NCBI GenBank assembly: GCA_011605825.1
Contig: JAAOZK010000007.1
Location: 1-62,424 of the forward strand
Reading direction: 5' to 3'
From: Thermoproteota archaeon
GTDB taxonomy: Archaea; Thermoproteota; Methanomethylicia; Culexarchaeales; Culexarchaeaceae
Length of the DNA stretch: 62,424 nt
The notes beneath the pieces are model-generated. The model was given only the letters and a program-made list of their open reading frames with translations. It made no database searches and had not been told where the DNA came from. Every line of letters begins with the position of its first letter. Within the stretch, counting starts at the first letter, position 1. The position numbers were made by a program, and so were the translations under genes. Below are positions 9,582-18,170 of the stretch, piece by piece.

Positions 9582-10124
9582 ATGTATAATAGAGGTTTAT
9601 ATGTCGGGAGATTTCAACCATTTCATAATGGACATTTAGAATGTGTAAAATATGTTTTGGATAAATGCAAAGAGGTTATAATAGTCGTTGGTAGCGCGCA
9701 GGCAAGTCATACATTAGATAATCCATTTACTGCAGGGGAGAGAATTGAAATGATAAGATTAGCTCTTCAAGATGGAGGTATTGAACTTAGTAAGTGCATT
9801 ATAATACCAGTGGAGGATACTTTAAATAATAATCATTCAATATGGGTTTCAAAAGTGAGGAGCATGACTCCAAAATTTGATGTTGTTTTTTCAAATAGCC
9901 CTTTGACGAAGAAATTATTTGAGGAGGAAGGATTTAAAGTTGAAGGAATTCCATACATTAATAGGGAATATTATTCTGGAACTAATATTAGAAAATTAAT
10001 TATATGTGGGGGGGATTGGAAAAAATATGTGCCAAAAGGTGTTTATGATTATATAAAATCGGTGAAGGGAGAGGAGAGATTGAGAGACTTATCGATGAAG
10101 GATTATGGGTGTCAGAGCTTTTAA
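9582..10124 (+). CDS. nadM: Nicotinamide-nucleotide adenylyltransferase
   Basis: NadM joins NMN and ATP to make NAD+. The nucleotidyltransferase fold is shown by GRFQPFHNGH (HxGH at residues 15-18) and the C-terminal YSGTNIRKL, equivalent to the ISSTxxR motif. At 180 residues it has the usual archaeal length. The start ATG is the first in frame. The end of the gene overlaps an antisense candidate C/D guide RNA (10108-10170). Confidence 0.95.
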   Translation: MYNRGLYVGRFQPFHNGHLECVKYVLDKCKEVIIVVGSAQASHTLDNPFTAGERIEMIRLALQDGGIELSKCIIIPVEDTLNNNHSIWVSKVRSMTPKFDVVFSNSPLTKKLFEEEGFKVEGIPYINREYYSGTNIRKLIICGGDWKKYVPKGVYDYIKSVKGEERLRDLSMKDYGCQSF

Positions 10125-10170
10125 CTTTCGTCATTTTCACAATTAGGCACTCAGCCAGCTCATCATCCAC
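10108..10170 (-). ncRNA. Candidate box C/D guide RNA with a match to 23S rRNA
   Basis: On the minus strand a perfect C box ATGATGA (10160-10166) and a D box CTGA (10112-10115) are 44 bases apart, with a near-consensus C' box ATGACGA (10128-10134) between them and a GTGA that could serve as D' (10137-10140). Short GTG/CAC flanks can pair. The region between C and D' includes twelve bases (10145-10156) exactly complementary to 23S rRNA at 23780-23791, and the fifth base upstream of D' falls on A23780. The D' box is degenerate, so the assignment is tentative. The RNA overlaps the 3' end of nadM in antisense. Confidence 0.5.
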
Positions 10171-10202
10171 AAATTTAAGTTTAAGGTAACACTTTTAATA
10201 AT

Positions 10203-10421
10203 TTAACGTTCTAGCAAAGTCCTCCAGGTATTTACAATATCTTTAAATGAAGATTCATCTATTTTTTGTATTGCAAACCCAGCATGGACAAGTACATAAT
10301 CATTTTCCTTTACGTCATCTTTAACTAAAGTTATTATTATCTCTCTTTGAACGCCGCCAAAATCAGCTATCGCTTTGTCATTATGGATGGCCAGTATTTT
10401 TGCAGGAACAGCCAAGCACAT
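10203..10421 (-). CDS. hypC: HypC/HupF-family hydrogenase maturation chaperone
   Basis: A 72-residue protein beginning MCLAVPAKI, the invariant HypC start in which Cys2 coordinates the iron precursor, followed by the DFGGVQREI and DYVLVHAGFAI segments. HypC works with HypD to build the Fe(CN)2CO group of NiFe hydrogenases. No other hyp or hydrogenase gene is nearby, so it is an orphan here. It is divergent from the FKBP gene. Confidence 0.93.
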   Translation of the reverse strand: MCLAVPAKILAIHNDKAIADFGGVQREIIITLVKDDVKENDYVLVHAGFAIQKIDESSFKDIVNTWRTLLER

Positions 10422-10494
10422 ATACGGGTCTATAACTAATTATAACCAAAAAGTAATTAAGTATTTTTGCATTTTATTCCATTGGTTGAAACAT

Positions 10495-11199
10495 ATGCCT
10501 ATGAATAAGGGGGACTTCGTCCTAGTGAATTACACGGTGAAAGTAAAAGACACCGATGAAATTATTGATACGACAATAGAAGATATTGCAAAAAAAGGAA
10601 ATATATATCAAAAGGATAGAATATATGAACCTCTTCTTTTGATATTAGGTGAAGGCCAGCTATTTAAAAAAGTTGAAGAAGAAATCATGTTGATGCAACC
10701 TGGAGAAAAAAAGACTATTGAGTTGAAACCTGAAGATGCTTTTGGTCAAAGGGATCCAGCAAAGGTAAAGATAATTTCTGCAAAAGAGCTAACAAGTAGA
10801 GGCATAACACCTAAACCAGGAATAAGAGTTGAAACAGATGAGGGGATTGCCATCGTTAGAAGTGTAGGTGGGGGTAGGGTAGTTATAGATTTGAATCATC
10901 CGTTGGCAGGCAAAACTTTAGTTTACGAAATTGATGTAGTCAAAAAAATAGAAGACCTTAAAGATAAAGTGTTATCGTTAATACATAGACGGATACCATC
11001 AATTGATATATCAAAGTTTACTGTGGAGATAAATGAGGGAAGAATTAGGATAATTATACCAGAAGATGCATATTTGCTAGAAGGGCTGCAATATATGAAG
11101 CGTGGTATAGTTAATGATGTACAGCGATTTATTAAAGATGTAAGCAAAGTTGAATTCATCGAGGTATATGATGTTAAACAAAAAGAAACAACAACGTAA
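10495..11199 (+). CDS. FKBP-type peptidyl-prolyl cis-trans isomerase (SlyD-like)
   Basis: A 234-residue isomerase with the FKBP core at residues 1-90, including KGDFVLVNYTVKV and an inserted flap, then VKIISAKELTSRG and a NHPLAGKTLVYEI stretch. This is the long archaeal FKBP form (FKBP26-type) with a C-terminal domain of about 90 residues. The frame is open for 40 codons upstream, but that part overlaps hypC and lacks similarity; ATG at 10495 or 10501 is the likely start. It is expected to help fold proteins in the cytoplasm. Confidence 0.9.
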   Translation: MPMNKGDFVLVNYTVKVKDTDEIIDTTIEDIAKKGNIYQKDRIYEPLLLILGEGQLFKKVEEEIMLMQPGEKKTIELKPEDAFGQRDPAKVKIISAKELTSRGITPKPGIRVETDEGIAIVRSVGGGRVVIDLNHPLAGKTLVYEIDVVKKIEDLKDKVLSLIHRRIPSIDISKFTVEINEGRIRIIIPEDAYLLEGLQYMKRGIVNDVQRFIKDVSKVEFIEVYDVKQKETTT

Positions 11200-11201
11200 A
11201 A

Positions 11202-11657
11202 TTATTTTTTCAATATTGGCAAGGATAGAACTTTAATGAGATCTTTACCTTTTTTACAATAAACTGGTTCCAACACTTTTTCGATTTTTATTTTATCGTT
11301 CTTAAACACTCCTAGTGGCTTACAGTACATAATGTTTGCACAGGGGGTGAGGCAATCAATTGGAGTATATGTGATGGTAACCCCCTCAACTGCAAATTTA
11401 CGTTCCAAAAAGAGTTCTATTGACGCTAATTTAACTTCTACGATGGATACTTTTCCATTTAATAATTTGCAGAAATGTTCTTTGTTTCTAACGTTTACTA
11501 TTTCATATACTCTTCCTTGTTCTAGCTTATTTATGCAAATTTTTTTAAGAATGCACTCTGTACACTGCAAATTGTTTTTTTCAAAAATAAACTTATACCC
11601 CTTTTTTGCAACTTCACTATTAACTACTGTTACTATGATGTCACTCTTTGATGACAC
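11202..11657 (-). CDS. UPF0179 family protein
   Basis: A conserved archaeal protein of unknown function. Four cysteines in the first half (CTEC, then CINK) and a second pair (CLTPCANIMYC) resemble a metal or cluster-binding arrangement. I placed the start at the GTG at 11657 because family members begin very close to the first strand; the open frame reaches a TTG at 11672. Either start overlaps the 3' end of egsA, so the genes are probably coupled. Its 3' end almost abuts the convergent FKBP gene. Confidence 0.8.
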   Translation of the reverse strand: MSSKSDIIVTVVNSEVAKKGYKFIFEKNNLQCTECILKKICINKLEQGRVYEIVNVRNKEHFCKLLNGKVSIVEVKLASIELFLERKFAVEGVTITYTPIDCLTPCANIMYCKPLGVFKNDKIKIEKVLEPVYCKKGKDLIKVLSLPILKK

Positions 11658-12708
11658 CGGTGGTGGATGCAATATTTTCCGCCTCTCTCCATCCTAAACT
11701 TTTTTCATTCAAGATAGTATATCTATCTTTACGTATTTCTTTAGCTTTAATAATGGCTTCTATTATTTCATTCTCTTCAACACCCAACTCTTTAGCGTTA
11801 GTTGGGGCACCAATAATAGATAACGTTTGTTTTATGCGTTGCCAGTTTCCTCCATGCAAATACATCATAATTATTGTACCAACACCACATTGTTCTCCAT
11901 GTAACGCTGGTTTTTTCGCTATAATATCAAGTGCATGACTGAAAAGATGTTCAGAACCACTACATGGTCTACTGCTTCCAGCAATGCACATTGCTACCCC
12001 ACAACTTATTAATGCTTCAACAACTGTTCGAACACTTTCTTCCTTCAATGCTCTAATCTTTTTTGCATGTTTTACTATAAGACTTGCAGACATGAGCGCA
12101 AGTGATGCAGCATATTCACCATAATACTCATTTACACGTTTATTGGCTAGTCTCCAATCCCTTATAGCTGTAAATTTTGCTATAATATCTCCGCAACCAC
12201 TTGCCAACAGTTTATATGGAGCTTTAATTATAATGCTTGAATCAGCAACGACTGCCAATGGAGGATTCACCATAATTGAGGGTTTATACTTACCGTTGAA
12301 CGCTTTTATAGATGCTATTGGAGATGCTATACCATCATGGCTTGCAGCTGTGGGAATGCTTATATATGGAACTCCCACTTTAAGCGAAATTAATTTGGAT
12401 ATATCAATAATTTTCCCTCCACCAACACCAAATATACAACTAACATTATTTGATGCTTTTATTTTTTCAGATATATTTTCAACATCATAAATTGGATTTT
12501 TCCCGTCTAGAACGTATAGCTCACTTTCCATGTTATTATCGTTCAGTATTTTGTATACATTTTCTCCAGCCACTTCTTTAACGTGAGGACCTGTTAATAT
12601 TATTAATTTCCCGTGCATTTTTAAGTCATTGCATATGTTGTTTATATTATTTATTGCACCAGGACCCACGAGTATTGTTTGAGGCAAAGCGATTTTATGT
12701 ATACTCAA
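11641..12708 (-). CDS. egsA: sn-glycerol-1-phosphate dehydrogenase
   Basis: EgsA reduces dihydroxyacetone phosphate to glycerol-1-phosphate, which sets the archaeal stereochemistry of membrane lipids. At 355 residues it is full length and shows the iron-dependent dehydrogenase signatures: GVGGGKIIDISK near residues 95-106, PTAASHDGIASP near 118-129, and metal-ligand histidines in GSEHLFSHAL and LHGEQCGVG. Two other ether-lipid genes (GGGP synthase at 37.6 kb, carS at 60.0 kb) are in the window but not linked to it. Confidence 0.95.
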   Translation of the reverse strand: MSIHKIALPQTILVGPGAINNINNICNDLKMHGKLIILTGPHVKEVAGENVYKILNDNNMESELYVLDGKNPIYDVENISEKIKASNNVSCIFGVGGGKIIDISKLISLKVGVPYISIPTAASHDGIASPIASIKAFNGKYKPSIMVNPPLAVVADSSIIIKAPYKLLASGCGDIIAKFTAIRDWRLANKRVNEYYGEYAASLALMSASLIVKHAKKIRALKEESVRTVVEALISCGVAMCIAGSSRPCSGSEHLFSHALDIIAKKPALHGEQCGVGTIIMMYLHGGNWQRIKQTLSIIGAPTNAKELGVEENEIIEAIIKAKEIRKDRYTILNEKSLGWREAENIASTTGVIKE

Positions 12709-12847
12709 TCTATCACCTCAACCTACATCTCATTTTTAATCTTAAGTTAGAATAAGAAGATAAATATATAGGCTGAGGGTAATTCTTAAATATTAGGGTA
12801 TATTCTCTTTAGTTGTAGTTTTACATCAATTAAATCTTTTTGGAGGG

Positions 12848-13516
12848 ATGAAAATGTATGACAGCTATACAAACGTGGGATACTATGTGAAGAACAATGG
12901 GAAAATAGTCGTAAGTGGGACTACCACGGTAGGGTTAGTTTGCATGGATGGAGTGATTTTAGGTTCTGACAGAAGAGCTACATCTGGATTTTTTGTTGCA
13001 CATCCGCATGTGAAAAAGATATATAAGCTAGATAATCATATAGCGGCAACTATAGCTGGAGTCGTAGCAGATGCACAAAATATAATGGGAATAGCTAGTG
13101 CAAACATAAAGTTATACAAGTATATTCACAATAGGCCAATAAGTGTAAAGGCAGCTGCAAACTTAATTTCGAACATACTTTTAAGTTCAAGGGTATACCC
13201 ATATGTGGTACAATTACTAGTGGGGGGATATGATAATAGTGGTCCTCATCTTTTTGCGTTAGACCCTTACGGAACAGTTACTGAGGAGAAGTACACAGCA
13301 ACAGGGTCTGGATCCCCAATGGCAATAAGTATATTAGAAGATTCATTCAAAAAAGGGATGCCAGTTAAAGATTCCATAGAAATAGTTGCACGGGCAATTT
13401 CATCAGCAATGAAAAGAGATCCTGCAAGTGGCGGAGGTTATGATATTATCATTATAACAAGGGATGAAATGAGAGAAATTGGCAGTGAGGAGTTAACAGT
13501 ATACAAATCAGTTTAA
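12848..13516 (+). CDS. psmB: Proteasome subunit beta
   Basis: An N-terminal-nucleophile hydrolase. A 24-residue propeptide ends in VVSG and is followed by TTTVGL, so Thr25 becomes the catalytic N-terminal threonine after autoprocessing. GSDRRAT, the GTVTEEKYTATGSG segment and the SGGGYDI ending are typical of the family. A clear GGAGG ribosome site precedes the ATG. The next gene, aCPSF1, follows within 20 bases. Confidence 0.96.
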   Translation: MKMYDSYTNVGYYVKNNGKIVVSGTTTVGLVCMDGVILGSDRRATSGFFVAHPHVKKIYKLDNHIAATIAGVVADAQNIMGIASANIKLYKYIHNRPISVKAAANLISNILLSSRVYPYVVQLLVGGYDNSGPHLFALDPYGTVTEEKYTATGSGSPMAISILEDSFKKGMPVKDSIEIVARAISSAMKRDPASGGGYDIIIITRDEMREIGSEELTVYKSV

Positions 13517-13535
13517 ATAAGAGTTGATAAATGGG

Positions 13536-15449
13536 ATGAAGGACATTAATTTACGTATTAGGGAAGCTATAATAAAAAACATATTATTAGAGACAGGTGT
13601 AACAAGGATAGAATTTGAAGGGCCTGAAATTGTATTATATGCAACAAGGCAGGAGTTGTTGATAGAAGAAGAAGTATTGAAGAAAGTAGCTAAGGAAATT
13701 AAGAAGAGAATAATTGTTAGAAGCGATCCAAGTATTAGGATGGATAAGCAAAAGGCAAGTGATTACATTCGTGAGGAAATAGAGGGGATATCAGATAAAG
13801 TGAAGGTGAAGAACATATTTTTTGATGATACCTTTGGTGAAGTATACGTAGTGGTTAAAGGTTTAAGTTATCTTTCCACAAAAAGTGAAGAAATTACTAA
13901 AAAAATTACAGTGACAACATCATGGAGACCTAAGTTAATAAACGATGCCCCCATGAAGTCAACAGTAAGTGAGTTTGTTATGAAGCTTAGACTCCAGGAA
14001 GGGGAGTCTCGTAGAAAAATATTGCGAGGAGTAGGATCAAGAATTCATAGGCCATTAATCTTTCAATCGGGAGATGTAAGGATGATTTGTTTGGGTGGTT
14101 TTAGGGAAGTTGGGCGTTCTGCTATTTTAATAGAAACAAGTGAAAGTTCAGTTTTACTTGATTGTGGAGTAAAACCAGGCGCCACGCATCCGCTTCAAAG
14201 CTTCCCAAGACTAGATTTGCCTGAATTTTGCATTGAAAAGATAGATGCGGTAGTAATTTCGCACGCACATTTAGATCATTGTGGTTTCTTGCCATATCTT
14301 TTCAAATATGGTTATGATGGCCCAGTATACTGCACACCTCCTACCCTTGATTTAATGACGTTACTTCAACTTGATTATTTGCAAGTAGCAGGAAAGGAGG
14401 GAATTAAACCGCCGTACTCAATGCAAGATATACAGGAGACAATACTTCACACAATACCGATAGAATATGGTGAAGTTACGGATATAGCTCCAGATATACG
14501 TTTAACATTTTATAATGCAGGGCATGTTTTAGGTTCAGCTATGGTTCACTTACATATAGGTGAGGGAGAGCATAATATAGTTTATACAGGAGATTTTAAG
14601 TTTGGAAGGACAAAACTCTTAGAACCGGCAAATTATGTTTTCCCTAGGGTAGAAACATTGATAATTGAGGGAACTTATGGAGGCCCAACAGATATATTAC
14701 CACAGAGGATAGAATCCGAAGCTAAGTTAGTAGAAGCAGTATTGAAAACGATAAATAATAATGGTAAAGTGTTAATACCAGTACTTTCGGTTGGGAGAGC
14801 TCAAGAGATAATTGTCTTATTAAATGAAGCATTTGAAATGGGGTACATAAAGCCAGTACCAGTGTTCATTGAAGGAATGGTTCAAGAAGCTACAAGCGTA
14901 CATATGTTACATCCGTATGGATTGTCGAGAAAGGTTCGGGAAGATATTTTAATTAATGATAAAAACCCATTTTTAAATGAATATTTCCACATATTACCTT
15001 CATCAACGGACAGAGAGGAAATAGTGAGTGGAGAGCCATGTATAATAGTAGCTACCTCAGGTATGCTTACTGGTGGACCTGCACTTTCATATTTTAAGCT
15101 TCTTGCTCCAGATGAAAGAAATTCCATAGTATTTGTATCATATCAGATTCCAGGGACGTTGGGGAGAAGAGTCTTGAGTGGCGTTAAAGAAATACCAATA
15201 GTTTCTGAAGATGGCCGAAGCGAAGTTATAAAGGTCAATATGAACGTTTATTCTATAGAAGGGTTTTCAGGTCATAGTGATAGACGGCAGTTATTGGGAT
15301 TTATGAAGAGGATAACGCCAAAGCCGAATAAAGTACTGATTTGCCATGGTGAGGAGGAGAAGGTGATTAATTTGGCTGAAACGTTTTCTAATCTTTTTAA
15401 GGTGTATGCATATGCTCCAAATAATCTTGAGGTTATAAGGATAAAGTAG
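13536..15449 (+). CDS. aCPSF1 (FttA) transcription-termination ribonuclease
   Basis: A 637-residue beta-CASP nuclease. The first about 140 residues hold the archaeal KH-type domains, followed by the MBL domain with SHAHLDHCG near residues 242-250, GHVLGS, TGDFKFG, and C-terminal GFSGHSDR and CHGEEEK motifs. aCPSF1 is the archaeal termination factor that cleaves transcripts at U-rich 3' ends. The start could be TTG at 13524 or ATG at 13536; I prefer the ATG. It stops with TAG and is convergent with the PUA-protein gene. Confidence 0.95.
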   Translation: MKDINLRIREAIIKNILLETGVTRIEFEGPEIVLYATRQELLIEEEVLKKVAKEIKKRIIVRSDPSIRMDKQKASDYIREEIEGISDKVKVKNIFFDDTFGEVYVVVKGLSYLSTKSEEITKKITVTTSWRPKLINDAPMKSTVSEFVMKLRLQEGESRRKILRGVGSRIHRPLIFQSGDVRMICLGGFREVGRSAILIETSESSVLLDCGVKPGATHPLQSFPRLDLPEFCIEKIDAVVISHAHLDHCGFLPYLFKYGYDGPVYCTPPTLDLMTLLQLDYLQVAGKEGIKPPYSMQDIQETILHTIPIEYGEVTDIAPDIRLTFYNAGHVLGSAMVHLHIGEGEHNIVYTGDFKFGRTKLLEPANYVFPRVETLIIEGTYGGPTDILPQRIESEAKLVEAVLKTINNNGKVLIPVLSVGRAQEIIVLLNEAFEMGYIKPVPVFIEGMVQEATSVHMLHPYGLSRKVREDILINDKNPFLNEYFHILPSSTDREEIVSGEPCIIVATSGMLTGGPALSYFKLLAPDERNSIVFVSYQIPGTLGRRVLSGVKEIPIVSEDGRSEVIKVNMNVYSIEGFSGHSDRRQLLGFMKRITPKPNKVLICHGEEEKVINLAETFSNLFKVYAYAPNNLEVIRIK

Positions 15450-15455
15450 TGGTGT

Positions 15456-15998
15456 TCACTTGCTGTATTCATTTGGAAAATATTGTTTTAATGTTTCCCA
15501 TATTTTGTCATTTACGTGATGTATGTTTTTCACAACTTTTCCACGCTTCATATTGCGTATAATTTCAGAGGAAAATATAGACTCCCCAATGGCAATAACC
15601 ATATTATGAGTTTTTTCTACTATTTGAACTATGGAATTTTCTTTAAAATCACCTATGACCCCAGTGATTCCAGGGGCCATTACATCAGCACCATTGATTA
15701 TATGTGGTATTGCTCCTTGATCTACGATGATTTTTGGTAGACATTCCCCTATTTTATTGAGTACGTTTATTGTAGGGTAAAGCTTATCATCATTCATTTG
15801 TATCAGTATTGGTTTATTGTTAAGTACGTACACGCCAATATCGTTTATGGAAAGATACTCAATTTTCGCATCATCATTTGCCATCATTATTTGTTCATAT
15901 ATTTTTGGATACATAGATTTTATTTTATTTAATAAAAGTTTAATATCTTTGTTTCTTAGGAAATATCTTTGTTTAACTTTCAGCATAGTTGCACTCAT
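15456..15998 (-). CDS. PUA-domain RNA-binding protein (DUF1947/MCT-1-like)
   Basis: A roughly 180-residue protein with an N-terminal domain (LKVKQRYFLRNKDIK) and a C-terminal PUA domain seen in VDQGAIPHIINGADVMAPGI and VIAIGES. The pattern fits the archaeal homologs of MCT-1/Tma20, which in eukaryotes act in ribosome recycling and re-initiation. Its archaeal role is not established. The open frame starts at a TTG (16022), but ATG at 15998 or 15986 is more likely. It is divergent from the LSm gene. Confidence 0.8.
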   Translation of the reverse strand: MSATMLKVKQRYFLRNKDIKLLLNKIKSMYPKIYEQIMMANDDAKIEYLSINDIGVYVLNNKPILIQMNDDKLYPTINVLNKIGECLPKIIVDQGAIPHIINGADVMAPGITGVIGDFKENSIVQIVEKTHNMVIAIGESIFSSEIIRNMKRGKVVKNIHHVNDKIWETLKQYFPNEYSK

Positions 15999-16089
15999 AA
16001 ACAGTACTGGAGATCCGACCAATTAAATGTACCGCTATTTTTAAATTTAAATATCTAGAAAAGAGTATTAGGTGTATTGAGGGAGTAGT

Positions 16090-16317
16090 ATGTCCGAGAC
16101 CACGACAAGTGAAGTTTTGGCTAAATCCTTGGGTGGAATGGTATATGTAAAGTTGAAAGGGGAAAAAGTGATTAGAGGATTACTTAGAAGCTTTGATCAA
16201 CATTTAAATTTGGTTTTAGAAAATGCGGAAGAAGTCGAAGGGAATAACACGAAGACTCTTGGAACTCTAATAATTAGAGGAGATAATATAATTTTGATAT
16301 CTCCAGTATCATTGTAG
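16090..16317 (+). CDS. Sm-like archaeal protein (SmAP1/LSm)
   Basis: A minimal 75-residue Sm protein: Sm1 motif ending in LRSFDQHLNLVLENA and Sm2 motif LIIRGDNIILI. It should form a heptameric ring binding U-rich RNA. A GGGAG ribosome site precedes the ATG. The gene stops nine bases before rpl37e, a pairing that is conserved in many archaea and suggests one transcript. Confidence 0.95.
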   Translation: MSETTTSEVLAKSLGGMVYVKLKGEKVIRGLLRSFDQHLNLVLENAEEVEGNNTKTLGTLIIRGDNIILISPVSL

Positions 16318-16326
16318 GTGTTTTGT

Positions 16327-16491
16327 ATGGTTAAGGGGACTACATCATTTGGTAGAGCAAATAGTAAAAAGACGCATATTGTGTGCAGAAGATGCGGGCA
16401 TCGTTCATATAACGTTAAGAAAAAGCGTTGTGCATATTGTGGTTTTGGCCGTTCAAGTAAAATGAGAAAGTATTCATGGAAATCGAAATAA
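16327..16491 (+). CDS. rpl37e: 50S ribosomal protein L37e
   Basis: A 54-residue basic protein read directly from the sequence. It starts [14 protein letters not shown] and has a zinc ribbon of two pairs, CRRC at residues 20-23 and CAYC at 35-38, followed by a basic tail. These are the standard features of eL37. It directly follows the SmAP1 gene. The length is typical for archaea. Confidence 0.95.
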   Translation: MVKGTTSFGRANSKKTHIVCRRCGHRSYNVKKKRCAYCGFGRSSKMRKYSWKSK

Positions 16492-16511
16492 ATGTATACG
16501 CTGATAAGTGG

Positions 16512-16585
16512 TGGACCGGGCGGGATTTGAACCCGCGACCTCCTGCGTGCAAGGCAGACGCTCTTCCAGACTGAGCTACCGGCCC
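16512..16585 (-). tRNA. tRNA-Ala(TGC)
   Basis: A complete cloverleaf on the minus strand with acceptor GGGCCGG/CCGGTCC, D arm, anticodon loop CTTGCAC (anticodon TGC), TTCAAAT T loop and A73. A CCA follows directly at 16509-16511, so it appears to be encoded. No intron. Confidence 0.96.
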
Positions 16586-16646
16586 ATTCTACTAAATGTA
16601 TAAGCATATGTTGATGAATATTAAATTTTTGACGCATAATTATGGA

Positions 16647-16721
16647 GGCCGCCGGCGGGATTTGAACCCGCGACCTACAGGTCCACAGCCTGCCGCTCTT
16701 CCAGACTGAGCTACGGCGGCC
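16647..16721 (-). tRNA. tRNA-His(GTG)
   Basis: A minus-strand cloverleaf with anticodon loop CTGTGGA (GTG). An extra G precedes the acceptor GCCGCCG and faces C73, the histidine identity pair, which here seems encoded in the gene. T loop TTCAAAT. No intron. Confidence 0.95.
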
Positions 16722-16810
16722 AACTTGTTTAGAGTTAGCTGCCTCGACTTATGTTTAATATGAAGTTTCCGATATATTTTATGTTTTGGTGATGTAAGGA
16801 GATTTTATTT

Positions 16811-18082
16811 TTAAATTTTATTGGTTTGCTCCATCACATTGTAGCGTAGGATTGCGGCAATACCTCCGAATGACTTTCTTAGCTGTTCTCCCTCTTCGGT
16901 TTCAGTTGAAATTAATTCTATTTTAACATTGTTTGCTTCTGCTTTTTCAATTATTTCATCTAGAAGATTTTGTTTGTACTTTATATTCATTTGAATGCCA
17001 CATTTTGGGCATATTTCATTTAGCACTTTATTTTCATCTGTAATATTGATTATTTGCTCCTTTGAATAACCGCAGTTTGGACATACCATGACTATTTTTT
17101 CCAAATCACCAAGGGCTGTTGATACGAGAACCTTTTCTACAAGATTCATGGATAATAGCTTTTCTACTTCGCCAAGGCCGTATGTTATACGACTATCGCC
17201 TTTAACCAAATTTGACAAAAATTCTTGCACAACGTTTTTCTCATGCATATATTTAATGTTTTGCAGTATATCTTTGCTTCTATTTATAAGTTCATATATT
17301 CCTTCTTCGCCTGTGTATCCAGTGTCTATTATACCTATAATTTTTGATTTTAGTGTGTAATGGAGGTAGTCCCCTTTTACGAAGTCCTCCTTCGTTTTTC
17401 CTGGGCCTCCTATAATCAGCCCCTTTATTTCCACATCTGAATGTAGAAAGAATTTTTCTGCGTACTCCGCAATTCTTTTATAAAACTCATGAGCCATCTG
17501 CTCTATAACTCTCTCATATCTTCTCTGAGATTGCCCTCCAGCGTCATGTTTTCCAGGAACTCCAGAAGTGATGGTGTCAAGTATACGTAGTTGTCTACCC
17601 TTTAGAATTGCGAAAGTTGCTTCATTTCGATCCATTACTATTAGGCCGTAAAAATCTTTTTCGCTAATGATCTCTTTGAGAGGATCTAGGTAGAATTTGC
17701 TATCACATCGATATAGGTATATGTTGATCGGTTCTGGAGGTATAATTATGTGCACTTCCATGTTTTCATTCCCAGGAACGTCGGTGGATGTATATCCACA
17801 GAATATAACTAGACCATTTTCTGGAACTGATTTAAACAGTTTTAATCTTTGCATACATGATGTTAGGGCGTCTAGTACATGATGTCTAGTTCGTCTATCT
17901 TTTATGTTACTAGCTTGGGAATATTCTTGCTTAAGAGCATTCATGACGTCGGATATTTGGCGGCCTGGAGGAATATATAAACTAATAAGTTCAGTTCCTC
18001 TACCTTCTTTACTTTCCAATTCTTTGATGAGTTTTTGGAACTTGTATTCTTCAACTGAACTTTTCATATTAGGTTTGCTCAA
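16811..18082 (-). CDS. prf1: Peptide chain release factor 1 (aRF1)
   Basis: A 423-residue class I release factor. The GGQ peptide-release motif is at residues 182-184 and the YxCxxxF stop-codon motif (YRCDSKF) at 124-130. The usual NIKS motif reads NIKD here (59-62). The C-terminal domain carries CPNC and CPKC zinc-type pairs near residues 330-365. All three stop codons are used by genes in this window (TAG, for example, ends aCPSF1 and SmAP1), so omnipotent recognition is expected despite the D. It follows the tRNA-Ala/His pair on the same strand. Confidence 0.95.
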   Translation of the reverse strand: MSKPNMKSSVEEYKFQKLIKELESKEGRGTELISLYIPPGRQISDVMNALKQEYSQASNIKDRRTRHHVLDALTSCMQRLKLFKSVPENGLVIFCGYTSTDVPGNENMEVHIIIPPEPINIYLYRCDSKFYLDPLKEIISEKDFYGLIVMDRNEATFAILKGRQLRILDTITSGVPGKHDAGGQSQRRYERVIEQMAHEFYKRIAEYAEKFFLHSDVEIKGLIIGGPGKTKEDFVKGDYLHYTLKSKIIGIIDTGYTGEEGIYELINRSKDILQNIKYMHEKNVVQEFLSNLVKGDSRITYGLGEVEKLLSMNLVEKVLVSTALGDLEKIVMVCPNCGYSKEQIINITDENKVLNEICPKCGIQMNIKYKQNLLDEIIEKAEANNVKIELISTETEEGEQLRKSFGGIAAILRYNVMEQTNKI

Positions 18083-18137
18083 TTTAATACACCAACTGCC
18101 TATTTGAATGATTCAAGATAGAGAGAGTATTCCAAAT

Positions 18138-18148
18138 CTTTATAAATT
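18138..18148 (+). promoter_or_regulatory. TATA box for pyrH
   Basis: TTTATAAAT is centred about 28 bases before ATG 18171, implying a leaderless message and fixing the start of the UMP kinase gene at that ATG instead of the open-frame start at 18108. Confidence 0.55.
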
Positions 18149-18170
18149 TTCTTATCTAAAAGTTGATTTA

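Noticed and set aside
11332-11697. 121-codon open frame on the plus strand
   Set aside because: Antisense shadow of the UPF0179 gene and the end of egsA, with no family features.
16197-16637. 146-codon open frame on the minus strand over L37e, tRNA-Ala and SmAP1
   Set aside because: It crosses a tRNA and two confident genes on the other strand and has no family features.
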